Assembly (NCBI GenBank): GCA_015069465.1
Contig: SVIO01000008.1
Span: forward strand, 1 to 64,000
Source of the DNA: Clostridiales bacterium
GTDB taxonomy: Bacteria > Bacillota > Clostridia > Christensenellales > Borkfalkiaceae
Direction: 5' to 3'
Length of the DNA stretch: 64,000 bases
Every line of letters starts with the position of its first letter. Position 1 is the first letter of the stretch. A model generated the notes under the pieces. The model had not been told where the DNA came from, made no database searches, and was given only the letters and a program-made list of their open reading frames with translations. This document shows, piece after piece, positions 8,219-17,096 of this stretch. A program made the position numbers and the translations under genes.

Positions 8219-9172
8219 TTAGTCTATAATATGTCTTTTTACTGCAAGATAAATTTTATCAACAACTTCTTCGTATTCGCCTTGAATTTGGCAACCACTT
8301 GCTAGCATGTGCCCACCACCACCAAAAGTTGAGGCTACTTCATTGACATTTGTGCCTTTAGAACGAAAACTAATTTTATATTTATCCTTGCCTATTTCTA
8401 GTATGCAAGCGCCAACTTCAACGGTATCTATACCCATAATAAAGTCGATAAAACCTTCTGTTTCATCTGGTTTTGCACCACTACTAATTATATCCTTTTC
8501 AAAAACCGAAGCAACGGCAAGTCTGTCATCAAGAAAATACCTGATTTTAGACATTGTAAGTCCAAATAGTTTTGCTCTTGCCTTGCTCTGTTTTGAAAAC
8601 ATGTGAAAATAAATAGTGTTTAGGTCAGCGCCTTTTTCAACAAGTTTTGACGCCGAACTAAGGGTGTTTGGCGTTACGTTTTTATGCATAAAGTTACCCG
8701 TATCGGTCATTATTCCCATTGCTAAAAGGTTTGCAATTTCTTGTGTGATTTCCACATTTAAACTTTCTATAAGCGCTAAAACATTTTCGCAATTGCTTGC
8801 ATTATCAATAACTAAATTTTCCTTTGCATATCTTGTGTTTGAAACATGGTGGTCGATAGAATAGGTGTTTTTATGCTTTGAAAACTCATCATAAAAACTA
8901 CCAAGCCTTGATATATCTGCGCAATCTATTGCTAGCATTGCTGAATATTCACCACTAAAAGTGTTTTCAACAAGGCTTGCACTTTTTAAAAAGAAAAATC
9001 TCGACGGAACGGTGTCGTCGCAAAAGACTTTAGCCTTGATGCCGAGATTGTTTAGTGCGTGAAAAAGTGCAAGTGCCGAGCCAAGCGTGTCACCATCAGG
9101 TCTAATGTGACAAAAAATTGCCACACTCTTTTCCTTTTTTAGTTTTAGCGATAACTCTTGTATAGTTTTCAC
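8219..9172 (-). CDS. nrnA: DHH/DHHA1 bifunctional oligoribonuclease / pAp phosphatase
   Basis: 317 aa, normal for NrnA. It degrades 2-5-nt RNA and removes the 3' phosphate from pAp. N-terminal DHH domain with RPDGDTLGSA, the Asp in AIDCAD and DHHVSN; C-terminal DHHA1 domain ends in FGGGGHMLASGC. The start is GTG 9172, inside a GTGA overlap with the rbfA stop, which signals translational coupling. Confidence 0.93.
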   Translation of the reverse strand: MKTIQELSLKLKKEKSVAIFCHIRPDGDTLGSALALFHALNNLGIKAKVFCDDTVPSRFFFLKSASLVENTFSGEYSAMLAIDCADISRLGSFYDEFSKHKNTYSIDHHVSNTRYAKENLVIDNASNCENVLALIESLNVEITQEIANLLAMGIMTDTGNFMHKNVTPNTLSSASKLVEKGADLNTIYFHMFSKQSKARAKLFGLTMSKIRYFLDDRLAVASVFEKDIISSGAKPDETEGFIDFIMGIDTVEVGACILEIGKDKYKISFRSKGTNVNEVASTFGGGGHMLASGCQIQGEYEEVVDKIYLAVKRHIID

Positions 9173-9540
9173 TTACCTTCTTCCTCACTGATTTTTTTGA
9201 ATATTTTATCCATTTTATCGCCATATTCCATAGAACCGTCTAGAATAAACTTTAACTCTGGAACTGTGCGAGCACGCACCACTTTTGCAAGTTCAAACCT
9301 GATTCTTTTTGCATCGTTTTTAATGGCTTCAAAAGTGGCAAGGCTCTTTTCTTTGTTGGTTGAATACACACTGACATAAACTTTAGCAAAAGATAGGTCG
9401 TTTGTGCAATCAACTGCTAAAATAGAAAACATTTCTGTTATGAGTGGATTTTTGAGTTTTCTTGAAATAATATCGTAAATTTCTTTTTGGAGTTCGCTAT
9501 TTATTCTATCACTTCTTGAAATATTACTTTTTCTTCTCAT
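9169..9540 (-). CDS. rbfA: 30S ribosome-binding factor A
   Basis: 123 aa with one KH-like domain. It helps 16S rRNA 5'-end maturation and late 30S assembly. Family features are the N-terminal SDRINSELQKEI and the VYVSVYSTNKEK strand. ATG 9540 shares its first base with the infB stop (TGATG); a TTG one codon upstream would also open the frame. It is translationally coupled to infB upstream and nrnA downstream. Confidence 0.95.
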   Translation of the reverse strand: MRRKSNISRSDRINSELQKEIYDIISRKLKNPLITEMFSILAVDCTNDLSFAKVYVSVYSTNKEKSLATFEAIKNDAKRIRFELAKVVRARTVPELKFILDGSMEYGDKMDKIFKKISEEEGK

Positions 9541-12152
9541 CAATTTTTATTTTCCTCTACTTGATAACTTTCAATAAAGTCGCCAACTTTGATGTCGTTA
9601 AACTTCTCTATGCTGATACCACATTCAAAGCCTTGTGCAACTTCTTTAACATCATCTTTAAATCTCTTTAATTGGTTAACGTTACCTTCGCATATCATAA
9701 CGTCATCACGATAAATTCTAAGTTTGCCGTTTCTTATAATCTTACCTTCAGTAACATAACAACCTGCAACTTGACCAACGCCTGAAATCTTGAACACTTC
9801 TCTAACTTCTGCTTTACCCATGTAAACTTCAGTAAACTTAGGTGCAAGCATACCTTTAAGCGCCCTTTCAACATCTTCAATTGCTTCATAGATAACTCTA
9901 TAAAGTTTGATGTCTATTCCACTTCTTTCTGCAATTTGTTTTGCATTTGAGTCTGGTCTTACGTTAAAGCCGATTATGATTGCGTTTGAAGATTCTGCAA
10001 GCATAATGTCTGATTCTTTAATAGCGCCTGCTGCTGCGTGAATTACGTTTACCCTAACTTCTTCGTTAGATAGTTTTTCAAGCGAACTCTTAACTGCTTC
10101 AACCGAGCCTTGAACGTCTGCCTTAACGATGAGTGGAAGAATTTTCATTTCGCCTTCTGCAATCTTGTTAAATACATCATCAAGAGTAACCTTGCTTGCT
10201 GCTTTAAGCATATTTTCTTTTTCTTTATTTTGTCTTTCTTCAGCAACGAGTTTAGCAAGTTTTTCGTGTTCAACTGCATATAAGATGTCGCCTGAGTTTG
10301 GAACTTCATCTAGACCCATAATAGATACAGGTGTTGATGGTCCTGCGCTTGTTACCTTTCTACCCTTGTCGTCGGTCATAGCCCTAATCTTACCTGTAAC
10401 TGTGCCAACGATAACGCTATCAGTAACACGGAGCGTGCCGTTTTGAACGAGAATTGTTGCGATTGGACCTTTGCTTTGGTCAAGTTTTGCTTCAATTACA
10501 ACGCCCTTAGCCTTTCTGTCTGGGTTTGCTTTCAAGTCTTTAATTTCGGCAACAAGGTTAATGTTTTCAAGCAAGTTGTCAAAGCCTTCGCCTGTTTTTG
10601 CCGAGATAGGACAAAGTATTGTATCGCCACCCCACTCTTCTGGTAAAAGCCCGTGTTCTGTTAGTTGAGTTTTAATTCTTTCTATATTTGCTTCTGGTTT
10701 ATCAATTTTGTTTATTGCAACGATGATAGGTACGTCTGCTGCTTTTGCGTGGTTAATTGCTTCAATAGTTTGTGGCATTATACCATCATCTGCAGCGACA
10801 ACGAGTATTGCAATGTCTGTTGCTTGTGCGCCACGAGCACGCATTGCTGTAAACGCTGCGTGACCTGGGGTATCAAGGAAAGTGATTGTTTCACCACCAA
10901 CAGTAACTTGGTATGCACCGATATGTTGTGTGATACCACCTGCTTCGCCAGCAGTTACGTTTGTCTTTCTAATCCTATCAAGAAGTGATGTCTTACCATG
11001 GTCAACGTGACCCATAACTGTAACTACAGGTGGACGCTTTTTAAGGCTTTCTGCTGAATCAACAACATCATCAAAGCCTTCGCTTAAAACGTCTTCTGCA
11101 GTTTTGTCTAGTTTGAGTTCAAGTTCTATGCCAAGGTCATCGGCAATAAAGGCAGCAGTATCAAAGTCGATTGAATCGTTGATAGTTTTCATTATGCCTT
11201 CTTTGAATAGCCTTTTTGTAATTTCGGCAGCAGTAATACCGATTTTTTCACTTAAAACCTTTAGTGGAATAACTTCGGTTGTGATTACTGCCTTTTCAAT
11301 TTTGATTACATTTACTTCAGCCTTTTCTTTTGCCTTCTTAACAGGTCTAAACTTTCTATAGCCACTCTTGTTTTCATCAAAGTCATCAATATCCACTTGA
11401 CCTTTGATTAGAGCACGCTTGTTGATAACATGCTTATCTTCAAAAGACCTTTCGCTCACTTGCTTTTTCTTTGCAAAATTACGCTTGTCTTCTTTTTGAA
11501 TAACAGCTGGTGCAACAAAAGTGTTTTGTGGTTTTTTGTTAAATCCACCTTGGTTTGGTTTATTAAACTCTGGTTTTGCTTTAAAGTTTGAACCATCTTT
11601 CTTTTGTTCGAATTTTTGTTGTCTTTCAAAAGGTTTATCCGAAGGACGGAACTCCCTTTGTGGACGCTTAAAGTCTTTATTATCACGGTCACCACCAACT
11701 GTGCGTGGTGGCCTTTGAATAGGAACTTCTCTACGCAAAATGAACGATGGGCGAGGTTGCTCAGCCGATTGCTCTTTCACTTCGCTAGAAGTTTCTTGTG
11801 GCTTTTCTTCTATTTTATCAACCACTTTTTTAGGTTCTGTTTGTGGTTTTTCTTTTTCCTTTTTAATTGGCTCTTCTACTATAGTTTTTTCTTTCTCTAT
11901 CATAGCACTTTCTTTTTTAGGCGCTATTTCTTGCGCTATAAGTTTTTCTTCAGCCACAAGTTTTGCTTGACTTTCCTTTTCTTTTCTTGCTAGTTCTAGA
12001 GATTTTAACTTTTCTTCAAGCAATTTTTTATATGCTTTTAAGTCCATAGCCACCTTGTCGGTTGTTTGGATAAAAGTTTTGATGTTGCCATCTTCTATAA
12101 TTTTTCCTGCTTGCTTTATATTATCAAAGCGCATATTGTTCTTTTCAGCCAT
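9540..12152 (-). CDS. infB: Translation initiation factor IF-2
   Basis: 870 aa. GTPase that places initiator tRNA on the 30S subunit and promotes subunit joining. A long low-complexity, charged N-terminal region (about 40-290, rich in Lys/Glu/Arg/Pro/Gln) precedes the IF2-N domain (about 295-350) and the G domain with GHVDHGKT (G1), DTPGH (G3) and NKID (G4). Domains II, III and C2 follow to the C-terminus. AGGAGA lies 6 bp before ATG 12152. The plus-strand open frames opposite the N-terminal repeats are composition artefacts. Confidence 0.98.
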   Translation of the reverse strand: MAEKNNMRFDNIKQAGKIIEDGNIKTFIQTTDKVAMDLKAYKKLLEEKLKSLELARKEKESQAKLVAEEKLIAQEIAPKKESAMIEKEKTIVEEPIKKEKEKPQTEPKKVVDKIEEKPQETSSEVKEQSAEQPRPSFILRREVPIQRPPRTVGGDRDNKDFKRPQREFRPSDKPFERQQKFEQKKDGSNFKAKPEFNKPNQGGFNKKPQNTFVAPAVIQKEDKRNFAKKKQVSERSFEDKHVINKRALIKGQVDIDDFDENKSGYRKFRPVKKAKEKAEVNVIKIEKAVITTEVIPLKVLSEKIGITAAEITKRLFKEGIMKTINDSIDFDTAAFIADDLGIELELKLDKTAEDVLSEGFDDVVDSAESLKKRPPVVTVMGHVDHGKTSLLDRIRKTNVTAGEAGGITQHIGAYQVTVGGETITFLDTPGHAAFTAMRARGAQATDIAILVVAADDGIMPQTIEAINHAKAADVPIIVAINKIDKPEANIERIKTQLTEHGLLPEEWGGDTILCPISAKTGEGFDNLLENINLVAEIKDLKANPDRKAKGVVIEAKLDQSKGPIATILVQNGTLRVTDSVIVGTVTGKIRAMTDDKGRKVTSAGPSTPVSIMGLDEVPNSGDILYAVEHEKLAKLVAEERQNKEKENMLKAASKVTLDDVFNKIAEGEMKILPLIVKADVQGSVEAVKSSLEKLSNEEVRVNVIHAAAGAIKESDIMLAESSNAIIIGFNVRPDSNAKQIAERSGIDIKLYRVIYEAIEDVERALKGMLAPKFTEVYMGKAEVREVFKISGVGQVAGCYVTEGKIIRNGKLRIYRDDVMICEGNVNQLKRFKDDVKEVAQGFECGISIEKFNDIKVGDFIESYQVEENKN

Positions 12153-12161
12153 TTAATTCTC

Positions 12162-12476
12162 CTAATTACTTTGAGTAAAATCGTTATTACTATTATCTAA
12201 AATTGCCTTTGCAAGTGCCTTATCGGTCACTGCCATTACCTTTGAGTTTTCCTTATGTGTAATTTCTTCAAGTTTTTTGTCTTTTGTTATTATCATTGGA
12301 CAATGATATTTGTTTGCAACTTTTTGTGCTTCTTTTATAGTATTCTCACTTGCAGAACAGCACACTATTAAAAGGTTTATGCTCTTTAAGGTTTGTACGG
12401 CGTTCATGCCTATTCGATATTTTTTCGCACGGATTGCAAAACCTATAAAGGTTTGCGCCTTAGTTTTGTTTTCCAA
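12162..12476 (-). CDS. ylxQ: L7Ae/L30e-family ribosome-associated protein YlxQ
   Basis: Small kink-turn RNA-binding-type protein, 104 aa, encoded between nusA-ylxR and infB as in most Bacillota. The start chosen is TTG 12476, because GGAGG lies 7 bp upstream and the conserved domain begins at once (ENKTKAQTF...). A more upstream ATG at 12515 would overlap ylxR by 56 bp and adds residues unlike the family. The overlap with ylxR is 17 bp. Its exact role in vivo is not established for the family. Confidence 0.85.
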   Translation of the reverse strand: MENKTKAQTFIGFAIRAKKYRIGMNAVQTLKSINLLIVCCSASENTIKEAQKVANKYHCPMIITKDKKLEEITHKENSKVMAVTDKALAKAILDNSNNDFTQSN

Positions 12477-12726
12477 GAAAATCCTCCAAAATACTATCGT
12501 AAACGCTTTCTTCAACTTGGCAGGTAAACGCCCTGTTTAATAACTTTTGCTTTTTGAGTTTGTGAATACAATTTTCATCATTACAAATATAAGCACCCCT
12601 GCCGTTGAGTTTGCCCGTTAAATCTAGTTTGATTTCATCATTAAACTTAACTATTCTTAGTAACTCTTTTTTGGGTTTTGCCGTTTTGCACGCTATACAT
12701 GTGCGAATTGGCACTTTTTTTTCCAT
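12460..12726 (-). CDS. ylxR: YlxR family nucleic-acid-binding protein (RnpM-like)
   Basis: 88 aa. Conserved signatures: RTCIACKTAKPKKELLR at the N-terminus and the GRGAYIC motif (near residues 42-48) of the DUF448 fold. In other Bacillota this family binds RNA and has been linked to RNase P regulation. It begins 2 bp after nusA, and its 3' end supplies the GGAGG used by ylxQ. Confidence 0.92.
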   Translation of the reverse strand: MEKKVPIRTCIACKTAKPKKELLRIVKFNDEIKLDLTGKLNGRGAYICNDENCIHKLKKQKLLNRAFTCQVEESVYDSILEDFLGKQN

Positions 12727-12727
12727 A

Positions 12728-13816
12728 TTACTCGGTTACCTCATCACTTTCTACACTCACATAGTCTTCAAGTTCGTTAATTGCGTTAGATTCGCTTTTA
12801 ACATCTATCTTCCAGCCTGTAAGTTTAACTGCAAGCCTTGCGTTTTGACCACTTCTGCCGATTGCTAGTGAAAGCTTATCATCTGGAACAACTGCCATTG
12901 CACTTTCATCACCCATTTGGATTACCTTTATAACCCTTGCTGGTGAAAGTGCGCTTGAAATAAATTCAAGTGGATTTTCGCTCCATGGAATAATATCAAT
13001 TTTTTCGCCACCGAGTTCAGAAACTATTGCGTTTACTCTTGCACCCTTGCTACCAACACATGCACCTACTGCATCGATTGATGGGTCTTCGCTATAAATT
13101 GCAATCTTTGTTCTTTGACCTGGGTCTCTTGCAACGCCTTTTACTTGAACTATGCCTTGCTTAATTTCTGGAACTTCGTTTTCAAATAAACGCTTAACAA
13201 GACCGTTTGCCGTTCTTGAAACGATTATTTGAGCAACCCTACCAGAACTCTTTACTCTCTTAACATAAACATTTAGTCTTTGGTTGAGTTCGTATTTTTC
13301 GCCTGGAACTTGGTCTTTTGGCATAAGCACGCCTTCGATTTGGCTTCCACCGATTTCCACATACACACAGCCGTCTTCTATTCTGCGAACAGTACAAGTC
13401 ATAAGTTCGCCTTCTTTATCTTCAAACTCGTTTACTGTATTTTCGTGTTCGATTTCACGAAGTTTTTGCAGTAAAACTTGTTTTGCTGTTTGAGCAGTAA
13501 TTCTACTAAAGTTCTTTGTTGAAATTTCAACTGAGTGTTGGTCGCCAACCTTGTATGACTTTTTAATTTCCTTGGCTTCTTCAATGCTCATTTCCTTATC
13601 AGCATCTAAAACTTCTTCAACTATTGTGCGCACGCTATAAACTTTTATTGACTTTTTTTCTGGATTGATTTTTACTTCAACAGTGCCACCAACCGTAGCG
13701 TTTTTCTTGTAAGCAATGCTTAGCGCATTTTCAAGCGCAGAAATAAATTCGTCTTTTGAAATACCTTTTTGTCTTTCAAGTTCGTCAAGTGCAGCAAAGA
13801 AATCTTGATTAATCAT
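12728..13816 (-). CDS. nusA: Transcription termination/antitermination protein NusA
   Basis: 362 aa, the usual short Bacillota form: N-terminal RNA-polymerase-binding domain (1-125), S1 domain (about 130-200) and two KH domains to about 345, without C-terminal acidic repeats. KH signatures visible: DPSIDAVGACVGSKGARV and LSLAIGRSGQNARLA. It modulates pausing and intrinsic termination. It lies 39 bp after rimP, in the same operon. Confidence 0.97.
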   Translation of the reverse strand: MINQDFFAALDELERQKGISKDEFISALENALSIAYKKNATVGGTVEVKINPEKKSIKVYSVRTIVEEVLDADKEMSIEEAKEIKKSYKVGDQHSVEISTKNFSRITAQTAKQVLLQKLREIEHENTVNEFEDKEGELMTCTVRRIEDGCVYVEIGGSQIEGVLMPKDQVPGEKYELNQRLNVYVKRVKSSGRVAQIIVSRTANGLVKRLFENEVPEIKQGIVQVKGVARDPGQRTKIAIYSEDPSIDAVGACVGSKGARVNAIVSELGGEKIDIIPWSENPLEFISSALSPARVIKVIQMGDESAMAVVPDDKLSLAIGRSGQNARLAVKLTGWKIDVKSESNAINELEDYVSVESDEVTE

Positions 13817-13855
13817 TGTTTTCTCCTTAATATTTATCCTAAATTAAATTTTTTA

Positions 13856-14320
13856 TTATTCAAAGTCAATGTATTCGTTTACTTTGACTATAGTTTTAAG
13901 TTCAATTGTAAAAGTGTTCTTTTCATCAATTTTTAAGGTTATCTTTTCTTTATCATAACTCATTAAAATTCCGTCATAGAACTTTTTACCCTTAATCGAT
14001 GCATAAAGTTTAACTTCTACCCTTTGACCTATGTGAGATATAAAATCGTTATCGGTTTTAAAAGGTCTATCGATACCTAAACTTGAAACATTTAACCTAT
14101 ATGGCAAGCCAAAAGTTGGGTCAAGTTCATCAAGTGGCTCGTTTATAGCGTTATGAAAAAGTTCACAAGTGTTTAGGTCAACGCCACCTTCTTTATCGAT
14201 AAAAAGCGTTAGTTCTGGGTTTTTGCCCTGCTTAAACTCAACCTCCACGCAGTCGATACCAAGTGGCTTTGCTATTTGATTAGCAAATTCTAGTATTTCT
14301 TGATTAGATTTTACCTTCAT
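13856..14320 (-). CDS. rimP: Ribosome maturation factor RimP
   Basis: 154 aa, needed for 30S assembly. The N-terminal alpha/beta domain carries CVEVEFKQG, LFIDKEGGVDLNTCE and the P(Y/F)RLNVSSLGIDRPF signature, followed by an SH3-like C-terminal domain. AAGGGAGAG precedes ATG 14320. It is the first gene after a promoter at 14394-14422 and a strong hairpin, so it heads the nusA-infB operon here. Confidence 0.94.
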   Translation of the reverse strand: MKVKSNQEILEFANQIAKPLGIDCVEVEFKQGKNPELTLFIDKEGGVDLNTCELFHNAINEPLDELDPTFGLPYRLNVSSLGIDRPFKTDNDFISHIGQRVEVKLYASIKGKKFYDGILMSYDKEKITLKIDEKNTFTIELKTIVKVNEYIDFE

Positions 14321-14340
14321 AACTCTCCCTTATAAAAAGA

Positions 14341-14366
14341 TATGAGAACGGATTTCCGTTCTCATA
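14341..14366 (-). terminator. Perfect 12-bp hairpin upstream of rimP
   Basis: Arms tatgagaacgga and tccgttctcata with a 2-nt loop, followed on the minus strand by TATCTTTTTAT and then the rimP SD. It lies downstream of both the polC-like stop and the predicted rimP promoter, so it may end the ispG transcript and also act as an attenuator in the rimP leader. Confidence 0.7.
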
Positions 14367-14393
14367 AGTCAAGCATAATATTTAAGTATCTTT

Positions 14394-14422
14394 ATTTTAG
14401 CATATCTTTTTGATTTTTGCAA
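14394..14422 (-). promoter_or_regulatory. Promoter of the rimP-nusA-infB operon
   Basis: TTGCAA (14417-14422), 17-bp spacer, TAAAAT (14394-14399) on the minus strand, giving a leader of about 65 nt that contains the 14341-14366 hairpin. Confidence 0.65.
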
Positions 14423-14429
14423 GCGTTTT

Positions 14430-15956
14430 TCATGCATTTTTTATTTTCATCATCTCTATAAATGCTTCTGCCGTTGCATAAGCATCAGAAAGCGCCCTAT
14501 GATGATGAAAAACTATAGAAAAATTATCAGCAATAGTGTGCAAATCGTGATGCTTTAAGTGTGGCAACACCTTTCTTGCAAGTTCTAAACTATCAATGAC
14601 CTTATTTTTCACTTCATAGCCAGATGCACCTGCAAAACGCTTTAAGAATTTCATATCAAAGTCTGCATTGTGGGCAACGAGCGTTGCGCCGTCGATAAAT
14701 TTAATAAAGTCAGGCATAACTGCATCTATCTTTGGCGAATCTTTAACCATGTCTTCGGTAATCCCCGTTATCTTGGCATTTTCTTCCGAAATATGATAAT
14801 CTGGCTTAATAAGAGTTGTAAATTGCTCTACCACCTTGCCTTCAATAAGTTTTACAGCACCTATCTCGGTTATGCCGTGATTCATATAGTCAACGCCTGT
14901 AGTTTCAAAGTCGAACACCACGATTGTGTCCTTTACAACTTCTAAAGGCAAAACTTCTTCTTTATCAAACACGCTTTTAACCTTTACGCTGTCCCTTGCT
15001 GGCGATGGGAATATAAGTTTATATTCTTTTGGCGCACTCTTTTTATATTTGTCTTTCTTTACAAAATCTTTTGGAAAAGTGCAACGATTGATTTTTTCAA
15101 AAGTGAACGACCTTCTTCCGTTATATTCGCCTATACTGCCACGAGCGATGATGGCTTCCCCCACCGTGATGTCTTTGATTTTATGATAGGTTGATTTTTT
15201 AGAAAAATACACGCCACTAGTTTTACCCGTTGTATCATCGATATTGATGATTAAAAACGGCTTATCGTTTTTGGTCTTTCGCTCTTGAATCTCGGTTACT
15301 GTGCCACAAACGGTAACGTTGCCTTGATGAGCATCTTCAATATAGAGCGCAACATCGCCGATATTTACATCATCAATTACAACCACATCTTGAACTTTTA
15401 TAGTTCTATGTTCTATCTTTTCAATTTCTTCTCTATATACATTGTCATCTAACAAACTTATAGATTCTTGTTCTTCTTTAATATCAATAGTGCCTGTAAA
15501 GTCCGAACAAAACATCTTTGATAGGTGGCTGTTTAGTTTTGTAAGCACAGAATTTCTATTCACATACTCAGCGCCGTCTTTTGTAAGCCTTAAGGTGTAT
15601 TTTACAACGTTACCCACCACATTAGACAAAATGTCCGTTGTTTTTAAAAAAATTGAAATTGATATATAGTTTTTGCTTAAATACCTATAAATTTCGTTGT
15701 TTATAAGTTCATCGTTGCTAACGATTTTTTTAACGCTAACTTCGACGGTAGAAAAAATTGGCGCAGTGATTTTTTCGGCTTCAGCCAAAACCCTTTGTTG
15801 AAGATTTTCATCAACTGCTTGGTCGCAAATAAAATTATACCTTACCTTGCAATCCTTTCTTTCTATCTCTATTGAGTTTAAGCGAATATTATTAAGCCTT
15901 GGGTCTATCTGCCTAAGGTCAGCAATAAATTCAGCACTGCCTTTTATCGTGTACAT
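14430..15956 (-). CDS. PolC-derived protein: N-terminal region, OB fold and DEDDh exonuclease, no polymerase domain
   Basis: 508 aa against about 1,430 for PolC. Residues 1-190 resemble the PolC N-terminal region, 210-292 form the OB fold (VTVCGTVTEIQER, GSIGEYNGRRS), and 340-508 are a proofreading exonuclease with FDFETTG (Asp349, Glu351), AHNADFD (Asp432/434) and HRALSDAYAT (His, Asp491). The PHP domain that normally surrounds the exonuclease and the whole polymerase core are missing; the frame ends cleanly at TGA. It overlaps ispG by 13 bp and precedes rimP, exactly the polC slot. It is probably a free-standing 3'-5' exonuclease serving a DnaE-type replicase; that role is inference. Confidence 0.85.
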   Translation of the reverse strand: MYTIKGSAEFIADLRQIDPRLNNIRLNSIEIERKDCKVRYNFICDQAVDENLQQRVLAEAEKITAPIFSTVEVSVKKIVSNDELINNEIYRYLSKNYISISIFLKTTDILSNVVGNVVKYTLRLTKDGAEYVNRNSVLTKLNSHLSKMFCSDFTGTIDIKEEQESISLLDDNVYREEIEKIEHRTIKVQDVVVIDDVNIGDVALYIEDAHQGNVTVCGTVTEIQERKTKNDKPFLIINIDDTTGKTSGVYFSKKSTYHKIKDITVGEAIIARGSIGEYNGRRSFTFEKINRCTFPKDFVKKDKYKKSAPKEYKLIFPSPARDSVKVKSVFDKEEVLPLEVVKDTIVVFDFETTGVDYMNHGITEIGAVKLIEGKVVEQFTTLIKPDYHISEENAKITGITEDMVKDSPKIDAVMPDFIKFIDGATLVAHNADFDMKFLKRFAGASGYEVKNKVIDSLELARKVLPHLKHHDLHTIADNFSIVFHHHRALSDAYATAEAFIEMMKIKNA

Positions 15957-16981
15957 TTATCAATTTCCTCAAAAAACTCTTTTTCTACTTGGTCTTTATT
16001 TACCTTTTTTATTATTTCGCCCTTCTTAAAAATAGCACAGCAATCTTTTGCGCCTGCTATCCCTAAGTCAGCATCTCTTGCTTCTCCTGGGCCGTTAACT
16101 ACGCAACCCATAACGGCAATCTTAAGTGGCTTTTTAATTTTTGCAGTGTATTTTTCAACCTTTTGTGCAAATTCCATGCAATCCCACTCGCATCTGCCAC
16201 AAGTTGGGCAAGCGATTATCTTAACGCCGTCATATAGGTCAAGTGCCGAAAGTATTGAACGACCTGCTATAACTTCTCTCATAGTGTCGGCAGATAGGCT
16301 AACCCTTATAGTATCCCCTATACCCTTTAAGAGTAGTGCACCTATACCTATAGCGTTTTTGATAACGCCGTTATACTCTGTGCCTGCTTCGGTTATACCG
16401 ATATGTAGTGGATAATCGGTTTTTGATGCCACGTACTCATATGCCTTAACTGCAAGGTTAACGTCCGATGCCTTTACTGATATAACAATATCTTCAACGC
16501 CATATTTTTCAAGCAGTGCAACGTTTTTTAAGGCACTTTCACCAAGCGAAATTTCGCTTTTGCCATATTTATTTAAAAACTCTTTTTCTATGCTTCCTGT
16601 GTTTGCGCCAACCCTTACAGGTATTTTTGCGCTTTTTAACGCCATAGCAACTTCACGAACATTTTGCTCTGAGCCGATATTGCCTGGGTTAATTCTAATC
16701 TTATCAGCACCACCATCTATAGACTTTAGCGCAAGCCTATAATCAAAGTGGATATCTGCAACTAGTGGCACGCCCGTGCGCTCTTTTACCACCCTAAACG
16801 AACTTGCGTCCTTTTCATCAAGCACTGAAAAACGCATGATGTCAAGCCCTTCTTCTTTTAAACGCAAGCACTCTGCCACTGCATTTTCGATGTCAGAAAT
16901 CTTATGCGTTGACATAGATTGGATTTTTATTCTTTCATTTCCACCGATAACGGTGTTACCTATATAAACTTTTTTACTCAT
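15944..16981 (-). CDS. ispG: Flavodoxin-dependent 4-hydroxy-3-methylbut-2-enyl-diphosphate synthase
   Basis: 345 aa, short bacterial form. It reduces MEcPP to HMBPP in the MEP isoprenoid pathway. TIM-barrel domain to about residue 255, then the [4Fe-4S] domain with CPTCGRC and MGCVVNGPGEA, where the three Cys and the Glu ligate the cluster. Dxr of the same pathway is encoded at 54-55 kb. A consensus promoter ends 6 bp before the ATG and there is no SD, so the mRNA is probably leaderless. The first residues (KVYIGNTVIGG) match the family start, which supports this ATG. Confidence 0.95.
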   Translation of the reverse strand: MSKKVYIGNTVIGGNERIKIQSMSTHKISDIENAVAECLRLKEEGLDIMRFSVLDEKDASSFRVVKERTGVPLVADIHFDYRLALKSIDGGADKIRINPGNIGSEQNVREVAMALKSAKIPVRVGANTGSIEKEFLNKYGKSEISLGESALKNVALLEKYGVEDIVISVKASDVNLAVKAYEYVASKTDYPLHIGITEAGTEYNGVIKNAIGIGALLLKGIGDTIRVSLSADTMREVIAGRSILSALDLYDGVKIIACPTCGRCEWDCMEFAQKVEKYTAKIKKPLKIAVMGCVVNGPGEARDADLGIAGAKDCCAIFKKGEIIKKVNKDQVEKEFFEEIDKCTR

Positions 16982-16987
16982 AAAATT

Positions 16988-17016
16988 ATTATATCATATC
17001 TTTTTTTAATTGTAAA
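16988..17016 (-). promoter_or_regulatory. Promoter of ispG
   Basis: TTTACA (17011-17016), 17-bp spacer, perfect TATAAT (16988-16993). The transcription start is predicted at or next to the A of the ispG ATG (16981). Confidence 0.85.
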
Positions 17017-17032
17017 GAAAATATGTAAAAGC

Positions 17033-17095
17033 AAAAGAGAGCAAAATTTGTAAAAAACCAATTGGCTTTTATAACTTTACTCTCTTTTAAAAATT
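17033..17095 (-). terminator. Terminator at the end of the phage-head cassette
   Basis: aaaagagag (17033-17041) pairs with ctctctttt near 17083-17091 across a long loop holding the small palindrome ccaattgg. It lies directly after the coiled-coil gene stop and is followed by GCTTTTAC on the minus strand. Confidence 0.5.
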
Positions 17096-17096
17096 T

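Noticed and set aside
9541..9543. TTG as the rbfA start
   Set aside because: The next codon is ATG, which overlaps the infB stop in the common coupled form, so ATG 9540 is preferred.
11604..11993. 130-codon open frame on the plus strand opposite infB
   Set aside because: It is antisense to the low-complexity N-terminal region of IF-2, is rich in Phe/Leu from the Lys/Glu codons opposite, and has no SD or promoter.
12477..12515. Upstream ATG for ylxQ
   Set aside because: It would overlap ylxR by 56 bp and add non-conserved residues; TTG 12476 has GGAGG at ideal spacing.
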